NCBI GenBank assembly: GCA_903861145.1
Contig: CAIOTH010000090.1
Location: forward strand, 1 to 52,946
DNA: 52,946 bases
Direction: 5' to 3'
From: an uncultured Bacteroidota bacterium
Lineage (GTDB): Bacteria > Bacteroidota > Bacteroidia > Chitinophagales > LD1
The translations under genes were made by a program, and so were the position numbers. A model generated the notes under the pieces. The model had not been told where the DNA came from, did not search any database, and was given only the letters and a program-made list of their open reading frames with translations. Of this stretch, positions 47,424 to 52,946 are shown piece after piece; positions within the stretch are counted from its first letter, which is position 1, and each line of letters opens with the position of its first letter.

Positions 47424-48779
47424 TTACATGCTTGCCGTTGCAAACCCTTGTCTTCCCTTTATTCGCCCTGAGGAGGTTAATCCATCATAATGGCGGTTAA
47501 GTAAATAAGTTTCTATTGTTTGTAATGTATCCAGTATTACACCCACCATAATCAATATTGAGCTACCACCAAAGAAAAGCGCGAAGCTTCTTTGAACATC
47601 AAACATCATTACTATAGCCGGCATAATTGAAACGATACCTAAGAAAATAGCACCCGGTAGAGTTATTCTTGATATAACTGTATCAATAAACTCTTCAGTT
47701 TTCTTACCTGGTTTAACACCTGGTATGAAGCCGCTATTACGCTTTAAATCATCAGCTATTTGAGTAGGATTAATAATCAAAGCTGTGTAGAAATATGTGA
47801 AGGCAACGATTAACAGGAAGTATACCATGTTATACGGTACAGACTTGATATCGTTAAATGCTATCAGGAATTTACCGTTCTGATCGAAGCCGGGTAAGAA
47901 CTGGGCTACAGTGGCAGGTAAAAACATAATTGCCTGTGCAAAGATAATTGGCATTACACCCGCAGCGTTCATCTTTAAAGGAAGATATTGGCGAACACCA
48001 CCGGCCTGCATCATTTTACCACCCTGAACGATGTTACGTTTTGCATACTGGACCGGAATACGACGTGTGCCCTGAATTAACAAGATACATGCACCGATAA
48101 CAACTACCAGGAAAGCTAATTCGATAACGAATACGATAAGGCCACCTTTTGCTGTAACTCTTGAAGATAATTCTTCAAGGATAGAGCCCGGGAACCTTGC
48201 CAAGATACCAACCATGATAATTAACGAAATACCATTACCAATACCTTTGTCGGTAATCTTCTCTCCCATCCACATTACAAATAATGTTCCGGCAGTAAGT
48301 GTTACTACGGTTGCAATTGCAAATATTGTTGGAGATAGAGATTGAACCACCGCGTTAGCATCAGCATTACGAAGGTAAACCACATAACCGGCGCCCTGAA
48401 AAGCAGTAACTGCAATTGTGAGCAAACGGGTGTATTGGTTTAGTTCTCTTCTTCCGCTTTCGCCTTCCTTTTGTAATTTCTGGAAATAAGGAATGGCCAT
48501 TGTTAATAGCTGAATGGCAATAGATGCAGAGATGTAAGGCATAATACCCAATGCAAATATTGATGCACGTGCAAAAGCACCTCCTGCAAATAAGTTTACC
48601 AAACCCAAAATACCACTTGAACCTGCAGACCTGATTGACTCAAGTTTAGTAGGGTCGATACCGGGGAGGGTAATGTAAGTTCCTAATCTGTAAATTAGAA
48701 TAAGACCTAAAGTAAGAAGTATCCTCTGTCTGAGTTCTTCTATGCTCCAAATCTCTCTTAGTTTCTGAATAAGTTTCAT
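47424..48779 (-). CDS. secY: Protein translocase subunit SecY
   Basis: A 451-residue polytopic channel protein with ten predicted transmembrane segments: TM1 near 17-35, the plug region with GIDPTKLESI, TM2 around ASIFALGIMPYISASI, and the cytoplasmic loop GKKTEEFIDTVISRI between TM8 and TM9. It forms the SecYEG export pore, which is required for Sec-dependent cargo including T9SS substrates. Standard position between rplO and map, bracketed by terminator-like hairpins. Confidence 0.97.
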   Translation of the reverse strand: MKLIQKLREIWSIEELRQRILLTLGLILIYRLGTYITLPGIDPTKLESIRSAGSSGILGLVNLFAGGAFARASIFALGIMPYISASIAIQLLTMAIPYFQKLQKEGESGRRELNQYTRLLTIAVTAFQGAGYVVYLRNADANAVVQSLSPTIFAIATVVTLTAGTLFVMWMGEKITDKGIGNGISLIIMVGILARFPGSILEELSSRVTAKGGLIVFVIELAFLVVVIGACILLIQGTRRIPVQYAKRNIVQGGKMMQAGGVRQYLPLKMNAAGVMPIIFAQAIMFLPATVAQFLPGFDQNGKFLIAFNDIKSVPYNMVYFLLIVAFTYFYTALIINPTQIADDLKRNSGFIPGVKPGKKTEEFIDTVISRITLPGAIFLGIVSIMPAIVMMFDVQRSFALFFGGSSILIMVGVILDTLQTIETYLLNRHYDGLTSSGRIKGRQGFATASM

Positions 48780-48836
48780 TCTGTCTAACTGATTTTTAAA
48801 GGCTGCCTTAATCTTCCTTTTCTATTTCTCTAACTT

Positions 48837-48868
48837 AAAAAGGATTCCCTTCGCCGGAAATCCTTTTT
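48837..48868 (-). terminator. Terminator-like hairpin between rplO and secY
   Basis: AAAAAGGATT/AATCCTTTTT stem with a 12-nt loop, T-rich on the 3' side. Lies about 15 nt past the rplO stop. No secY promoter was found downstream of it, so it may attenuate rather than stop transcription. Confidence 0.7.
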
Positions 48869-48883
48869 ATCATTCTGACTTCT

Positions 48884-49333
48884 TTATTTCACTATGGTTA
48901 CAGTGCCGCCTAATCCTTCGATCTTGGCTTTAGCCGATTCGCTAATGGCGTGTACCGTTACATTTACTTTTGTTTTCAGTTCGCCGGCACCAAGTACTTT
49001 TATCAAAGCACTTTTACCAAGCACTCCTCTGCCGCGCATTTCGTCAACAGTTACTTCTTTCAAGCCATGTTTTTCAATCATCAATTGAATTTGGCCAAGG
49101 TTTAAAGCCGCGTATTCAACACGATTAAAGTTTTTGAAGCCCACTTTAGGTAATCTTCTTTGTAAAGGCATCTGTCCACCTTCAAATCCAAGTTTTGACT
49201 TGTAACCTGAACGAGACTTAGCTCCTTTATGACCTCTACCAGAAGTTCCGGCATCGGTAGAACCCTGTCCGCGACCTAATCTTTTCTTTTTTCCAACAGA
49301 ACCTTTTGCAGGTTTTAGATTGTGCAATTCCAT
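48884..49333 (-). CDS. rplO: 50S ribosomal protein L15
   Basis: A 149-residue protein: MELHNLKPAKGSVGKKKRLG, the Gly/Arg-rich GRGQGSTDAGTSGRGHKG, and KVGFKNFNRVEYAALNL. It binds 23S rRNA late in assembly. Followed by a hairpin before secY. Confidence 0.98.
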   Translation of the reverse strand: MELHNLKPAKGSVGKKKRLGRGQGSTDAGTSGRGHKGAKSRSGYKSKLGFEGGQMPLQRRLPKVGFKNFNRVEYAALNLGQIQLMIEKHGLKEVTVDEMRGRGVLGKSALIKVLGAGELKTKVNVTVHAISESAKAKIEGLGGTVTIVK

Positions 49334-49384
49334 TTTTGAAATGTTTACTATCGTTTTGTCTTAATCCGTTTTACCGGGCCCAGA

Positions 49385-49564
49385 CTAAATATTTTCTACT
49401 TTAACCAGGTGAAGAACTTTTCTGATCATACCTTCAACCGAGGCATTTTTTTCCATTTCGTTGCTGCTGCCGATTTTGTTTAAACCCAGCGCACGCATGG
49501 TTCTTTTTTGACGCTCATCTTTTTCGATGGTGCTTCCTGTCTTTGTAATTCTAACCTTTGCCAT
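49385..49564 (-). CDS. rpmD: 50S ribosomal protein L30
   Basis: A 59-residue protein read by hand between rpsE and rplO: MAKVRITKTGSTIEKDERQK, then the L30 landmark RTMRALGLNKIGSS and a C-terminal VEGMIRKVLHLVKVEN. Length and context are standard. It is 33 nt after rpsE. Confidence 0.97.
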   Translation of the reverse strand: MAKVRITKTGSTIEKDERQKRTMRALGLNKIGSSNEMEKNASVEGMIRKVLHLVKVENI

Positions 49565-49597
49565 GTTTATGGTATTTTATCTAAACTACTATTTCAA

Positions 49598-50116
49598 TTA
49601 TCCTTTGAAAACTTTCTCCATTGATACTCCACGGTTCTTCGATACTGTATAAGGGTCGCGAAGTTTACCAAGTGCATCTAAAGTTGCTTTTATAACGTTT
49701 GCAGGGTTTGCACCGCCTTGCGATTTTGCCAACACATCTTTAATACCTGCACTTTCTAATACAGCACGCATTGAACCTCCGGCGATAACGCCCGTTCCCT
49801 GGCTGGCCGGACGCAACATTACTTTTGCAGCGCCGAATTTGCCAAACTGAACGTGAGGTATTGTTCCTTTAAATACGGGAACGCTAACCAGGTTTTTCTT
49901 AGCATCATCAATTGCCTTTTGGATTGCCTCTTGCACTTCCCTTGCTTTACCAAGGCCTTCACCAACGATACCGTTACCGTTGCCTACTACCACAGTTGCT
50001 GAGAAGGTGAAAGTACGGCCACCCTTGGTAACCTTAGTTACGCGGCGAATGTTCACCACTTTCTCTTTCAATTCCAGTTCGCTCGCTTTGAGCTTTTGAA
50101 CGTTCAATTTTGCCAT
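49598..50116 (-). CDS. rpsE: 30S ribosomal protein S5
   Basis: A 172-residue protein: the double-stranded RNA-binding domain begins [18 protein letters not shown], followed by [19 protein letters not shown] and the C-terminal [14 protein letters not shown] and [20 protein letters not shown]5 takes part in decoding accuracy. 27 nt after rplR. Confidence 0.98.
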   Translation of the reverse strand: MAKLNVQKLKASELELKEKVVNIRRVTKVTKGGRTFTFSATVVVGNGNGIVGEGLGKAREVQEAIQKAIDDAKKNLVSVPVFKGTIPHVQFGKFGAAKVMLRPASQGTGVIAGGSMRAVLESAGIKDVLAKSQGGANPANVIKATLDALGKLRDPYTVSKNRGVSMEKVFKG

Positions 50117-50143
50117 TTTTATATATTGATATTGAATCCTTAA

Positions 50144-50497
50144 TTAAAATTTCAATCCACCTTCGCGTGCGCCTTCAGCTACAGCTTTAACGCGGCCGTG
50201 ATATAAGAAACCACCGCGGTCGAACACCACCTCAGTAATTCCTTTTTCAGCAGCCTTTTTTGCAGCAGCAGTGCCAATTGATTTGCTTTGCTCGATTTTT
50301 GAACCGGTGCGCGCAAAATCTTTATCGCGTGTTGAAGCTGCCAGCAAAGTATTTCCTGTAGCATCGTCAATCAACTGAACGTAGATTTCCTTGTTGCTGC
50401 GGAAAACGCTGAATCTTGGCCTTTCGGCAGTTCCGCTTATTTTGGCGCGAATTCTGCCTCTGATCTTTTCTCTTCTTGCTATCTTATTAACTGCCAT
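50144..50497 (-). CDS. rplR: 50S ribosomal protein L18
   Basis: A 117-residue 5S rRNA-binding protein: [37 protein letters not shown]-like strand (here [16 protein letters not shown]) and the terminal [20 protein letters not shown]. Normal length. Between rplF and rpsE. Confidence 0.98.
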   Translation of the reverse strand: MAVNKIARREKIRGRIRAKISGTAERPRFSVFRSNKEIYVQLIDDATGNTLLAASTRDKDFARTGSKIEQSKSIGTAAAKKAAEKGITEVVFDRGGFLYHGRVKAVAEGAREGGLKF

Positions 50498-50530
50498 AAC
50501 TTTTCGGTTATCTTAACTCTTTAATAAATC

Positions 50531-51088
50531 TTATTTCTTAGCGGCTGACTTACCTGCTTTTCTTCTTAATGCTTCGCCTACAAACTTGATACCTTTTCCT
50601 TTGTATGGTTCAGGCTTACGGATAGAGCGGATTTTAGAACAAACCAGGCCTAAAAGGTCTTTATCATTTGTTAATAGGGTAATGATAGGATTTTGACCTT
50701 TATCTTGTTTAGCTGATGCTTTAATTTCTTCAGGTAACAATACCACTACAGGGTGAGAGTAACCTACGCTTAATGTCAATACGTTTTTAGCAACATCGGC
50801 ACGGTAACCCACACCAACCAGCTCAAGGTTTGCAGTGTATCCTTCAGACACGCCGTGAACCATGTTATTGATTAACGCGCGGTAAGTACCATGCAAAGCT
50901 TTGTGTCTTTTTTGCTCAGTAGGTCTTTCAACCGTTACAACACCGCTATCAATCTTTACAGCGATATCGGGATCAACAGCCTGGAACATTTCGCCCTTAG
51001 GACCTTTTACCTTTACAACATTTCCGCTCATTACTTCGACCGAAACGCCTTTTGGAAGTGTGATTGGAGCTCTACCTATACGTGACAT
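50531..51088 (-). CDS. rplF: 50S ribosomal protein L6
   Basis: A 185-residue protein with two similar alpha-beta domains: MSRIGRAPITLPKGVSV, LHGTYRALINNMVHGVSEGY, and the C-terminal RKPEPYKGKGIKFVGE signature. It lies near the sarcin-ricin loop. 43 nt after rpsH. Confidence 0.98.
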   Translation of the reverse strand: MSRIGRAPITLPKGVSVEVMSGNVVKVKGPKGEMFQAVDPDIAVKIDSGVVTVERPTEQKRHKALHGTYRALINNMVHGVSEGYTANLELVGVGYRADVAKNVLTLSVGYSHPVVVLLPEEIKASAKQDKGQNPIITLLTNDKDLLGLVCSKIRSIRKPEPYKGKGIKFVGEALRRKAGKSAAKK

Positions 51089-51131
51089 AAATTAGAATTT
51101 ATTATTCGTGTTTAATTACTACAACTACGGT

Positions 51132-51530
51132 TTAGAATATTTCGCATAAAACTTCACCACCAATACCCTGAGATCTTGCTTCTTTTTCAGTCATTACTCC
51201 TTTTGAAGTAGAGATGATTGCGATACCAAGGCCGCTTAATACACGTGGCAATTCTTCATGGCCTTTGTATTGGCGTAAACCCGGAGTTGAAATTCTTTTC
51301 AGATTTTTGATAACCGGTGCTTTGCTGGTAGCATCGTACTTCAATGCTATTTTAATAACGCCTTGTTTGTCGGCGCTTTCGTCAAACTTATATTTCAGGA
51401 TATAACCATGCTCGTACATTATTTCGGTAATTCTCTTCTTCATTTTTGAAGCAGGAATTTCAACCAGTCTGTGTCCGGCTTGTTGAGCGTTTCTAACTCT
51501 TGTCAGAAAATCTGAAATTGGATCGTTCAT
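51132..51530 (-). CDS. rpsH: 30S ribosomal protein S8
   Basis: A 132-residue 16S rRNA-binding protein: MNDPISDFLTRVRNAQQAGH, KRISTPGLRQYKG and the end GIAIISTSKGVMTEKEAR. In E. coli S8 represses the spc operon by binding the rplE leader region; whether that holds here cannot be read. 43 nt after rpsN. Confidence 0.98.
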   Translation of the reverse strand: MNDPISDFLTRVRNAQQAGHRLVEIPASKMKKRITEIMYEHGYILKYKFDESADKQGVIKIALKYDATSKAPVIKNLKRISTPGLRQYKGHEELPRVLSGLGIAIISTSKGVMTEKEARSQGIGGEVLCEIF

Positions 51531-51573
51531 TTTATTTCTTTTATAATTCTTACTAATTTGTATGCTTACAATA

Positions 51574-51843
51574 CTACCAAGATGACTTAGTCACTCCAGG
51601 TATTTTACCATCGCTGGCCAAATCGCGGAATTTGATACGCGAGATACCGTATTGACGGATAAATCCTCTGCCTCTTCCGGTAAGTGCGCAACGGTTGCGT
51701 AACCTTACTTTTGAAGAGTTCTTAGGCAATTTGTCAAGTAATGACCACTCGCCGGCTTCTTTCAATGCCGCTCTTTTTTCGGCATATTGCTTAACGAGTC
51801 TTTCTCTTTTACGTTGACGGGCTTCTACTGATTTCTTTGCCAT
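51574..51843 (-). CDS. rpsN: 30S ribosomal protein S14 (zinc-free form)
   Basis: An 89-residue S14: [17 protein letters not shown] at the start and [21 protein letters not shown] in the conserved C-terminal part. The CxxC zinc pairs of the short S14 form are absent (single Cys). Between rplE and rpsH. Confidence 0.98.
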   Translation of the reverse strand: MAKKSVEARQRKRERLVKQYAEKRAALKEAGEWSLLDKLPKNSSKVRLRNRCALTGRGRGFIRQYGISRIKFRDLASDGKIPGVTKSSW

Positions 51844-51888
51844 TCTTTTGCGGTTTTAGAGACGTTGTTATACGCCTGTATTCCTTAT

Positions 51889-52482
51889 TTAGTTATTAGT
51901 TGCTACTTCTTCTTTTTTAACGTCTTTCTTAAAAGGCATACCCAAAGCTTCTAACAAAGCATAAGCTTCTTCGTCGTTTTGAGCTGATGTTACGAACGTG
52001 ATATCCATACCATTGATTCTTGTAACCTTGTCAATTTCCATTTCGGGGAAAATGATTTGTTCTTTAATACCTAACGTATAGTTACCTCTTCCGTCGAAAC
52101 CTTTATTGTTTACTCCTTTAAAATCGCGCACACGTGGCAGAGACACAGATACAAGGCGATCTAAAAATTCGAACATTCTATCGTTACGAAGTGTAACACG
52201 AGCGCCGATAGGCATTCCTTCGCGTAATTTGAAGTTAGAGATAGCTTTTTTAGCGTGTGATGCTACAGCTTTTTGACCTGCGATAGCGGTCATTTCATTT
52301 AATGCTATATCAACAAGCTTCTTATCGGAAGTAGCGCCGTTAACGCCCTGGTTTAAACAAATCTTTTTTAAGCGGGGAACCTGCATTACCGAAGTGAAGT
52401 TGAATTTCTTCATTAGGGCAGGTACGATTTCGTCCTGATAGCGCTTCGCGAAACGCGGAGTGTATGCTGCTGCTTTACTCAT
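51889..52482 (-). CDS. rplE: 50S ribosomal protein L5
   Basis: A 197-residue 5S rRNA-binding protein from the ATG at 52482 ([15 protein letters not shown]); the frame is open 9 codons further but those codons lie in the leader. Landmarks: [36 protein letters not shown] and [16 protein letters not shown]. It is the first gene of the visible cluster. rplX, its usual neighbour, is not upstream; instead a near-ideal promoter lies about 53 nt before the ATG. Confidence 0.97.
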   Translation of the reverse strand: MSKAAAYTPRFAKRYQDEIVPALMKKFNFTSVMQVPRLKKICLNQGVNGATSDKKLVDIALNEMTAIAGQKAVASHAKKAISNFKLREGMPIGARVTLRNDRMFEFLDRLVSVSLPRVRDFKGVNNKGFDGRGNYTLGIKEQIIFPEMEIDKVTRINGMDITFVTSAQNDEEAYALLEALGMPFKKDVKKEEVATNN

Positions 52483-52534
52483 TTTAAAATATTTGTGGAC
52501 GATTCCCAACCGTCCGGTTTTTAAAAAGGGAATG

Positions 52535-52565
52535 CAAAAATAGTAGTTACCAACAGATTTCCAAA
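52535..52565 (-). promoter_or_regulatory. Promoter of the rplE-led ribosomal cluster
   Basis: On the minus strand TTTG (52562-52565), a 19-nt spacer and TATTTTTG (52535-52542), matching both consensus elements of the Bacteroidota promoter. Followed by CATTCCCTTTTT, as at the infA promoter. Confidence 0.82.
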
Positions 52566-52819
52566 TGTTTTGGAAGAAAATTGGTTGAGGGAGGTGAGAA
52601 ATTAACCACTAAGGCACTAAGAACACTTAGAAACACTGAGGTTTATGCGTTTTAACAGCCAAAATTGCATGGGAAATTAACTACTAAAGCGCTAAAAACA
52701 CGCTAAAACGCTAAGAATGCAAAAATGCAAACGGCCAAAATTGTTTGAACCATGATTTTTGTGATTAAAGGCCTGATAGCAGCCAGCATCCAAACTTAAT
52801 AATGCATTTTTTTTCTATA
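52566..52819. other. Gene-free region upstream of rplE
   Basis: No ribosomal or other gene is readable here on either strand. It holds the diverged tandem repeat described separately and a GATTTTTGTGATTAA stretch near 52752-52768 that resembles dispersed intergenic repeats. Confidence 0.5.
52595..52751. repeat. Two diverged tandem copies of an about 78-nt repeat
   Basis: Copy 1 (about 52593-52670) begins GAGAAATTAACCACTAAGGC and copy 2 (52671-52751) begins GGGAAATTAACTACTAAAGC; both run through CACTAAG-like units to a shared GCCAAAATTG block. CACTAAGGCACTAAG-type units are typical of dispersed intergenic repeats. Confidence 0.65.
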
Positions 52820-52925
52820 CTGTCCGAGAAAAAAAATAGGGGAGGCCGAAGCCGCCCCATTTTTATAGCTTAGAAGTTACCACACTTTTAAAGCTATGAA
52901 CCAAAGTAATAATTTTGTCGGACAG
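52820..52925. mobile_element. Possible 106-bp miniature element with terminal inverted repeats
   Basis: CTGTCCGAGAAAA at 52820-52832 and CTGTCCGACAAAA read inward from 52925 are 12/13 matched terminal inverted repeats enclosing 80 nt. No open frame fits inside. No flanking target duplication is evident. It contains the terminator listed separately. Confidence 0.4.
52828..52860 (-). terminator. Strong terminator with TTCG tetraloop
   Basis: On the minus strand GGGGCGGC-TTCG-GCCTCCCC (one internal mismatch) followed by TATTTTTTTT. It would stop a minus-strand transcript entering from beyond the right edge, insulating the rplE promoter. Confidence 0.8.
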
Positions 52926-52946
52926 CACATATTTGCACAGATAACC

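Noticed and set aside
52483-52509. Upstream ATG giving nine extra residues to L5
   Set aside because: The extra residues do not resemble L5 N-termini and the segment lies in the expected leader of the rplE promoter.
52928-52935. CATATTTG, a plus-strand promoter-like box at the right edge
   Set aside because: One mismatch, no -33 element at proper spacing and no downstream gene visible in the window.

Overview
The window looks like ordinary chromosome from a member of the Bacteroidota, probably an environmental Sphingobacteria-, Chitinophaga- or Cytophaga-like lineage; the rank below phylum is inference. Evidence: a secreted giant protein with a type IX secretion (T9SS) C-terminal sorting domain and SprB-type repeats; a PorP/SprF outer-membrane protein next to a PorE-like TPR/propeller/OmpA protein; promoters of the Bacteroidota type (TTTG, about 19 nt, TAnnTTTG) with little Shine-Dalgarno signal; a very short AtpC; and a zinc-ligand-poor L36. 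No phage, CRISPR array, rRNA, tRNA or complete insertion sequence was seen.

Layout. 1-4.2 kb (minus strand): a three-protein phosphorelay (CHASE3-PAS histidine kinase, single-domain receiver, receiver-kinase hybrid) followed by a sterol-desaturase-family gene cut by the left edge. 4.6-9.1 kb: a 1496-residue T9SS-secreted protein with 18 SprB-like repeats. 9.3-11.1 kb: atpD-atpC. 11.3-20.6 kb: metallophosphoesterase, DUF2071 protein, YghO-like protein, DUF4838 protein, priA, a 2-Cys peroxiredoxin and a Cys-cluster protein. 20.7-26.9 kb (plus strand): carA, a lipoprotein, eno, a membrane protein, divIC/ftsB-like gene and an rRNA-methyltransferase-like gene. 27-30.2 kb: a large anchored protein of unknown function, a possible 32-residue membrane microprotein and a DUF423 protein. 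30.3-34 kb: PorP/PorE-like pair. 34-38.1 kb (minus strand): mtaB, lgt and a cytochrome P450 overlapping lgt by 20 nt. 38.5-42.7 kb: oxidoreductase, lipoprotein, polyprenyl-phosphate sugar transferase and a methyltransferase, a small surface-polysaccharide-like group. 42.9-52.5 kb (minus strand): the spc/alpha ribosomal cluster from rplE to rplQ with secY, map, infA and rpoA.

Functional links. The PorP/PorE-like pair and the SprB-repeat protein point to T9SS surface display. Lgt would lipidate the three predicted lipoproteins here. The ribosomal cluster starts at rplE with its own near-ideal promoter; rplX and the rest of the S10 side are not upstream within the 437 nt visible. A second near-ideal promoter sits before infA, and hairpins bracket secY, so the cluster seems divided into transcriptional segments.

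The less expected content lies between genes: several short dispersed-repeat families (perfect palindromes, CTTCTCC hairpins, repeats flanking mtaB, a repeat at the 3' ends of genes, and a 106-bp element with terminal inverted repeats that carries a terminator). I did not find a clear candidate for a wholly new multi-gene system; the best leads are the propeller protein with its possible microprotein, the phosphorelay without a visible output, and the repeat elements.
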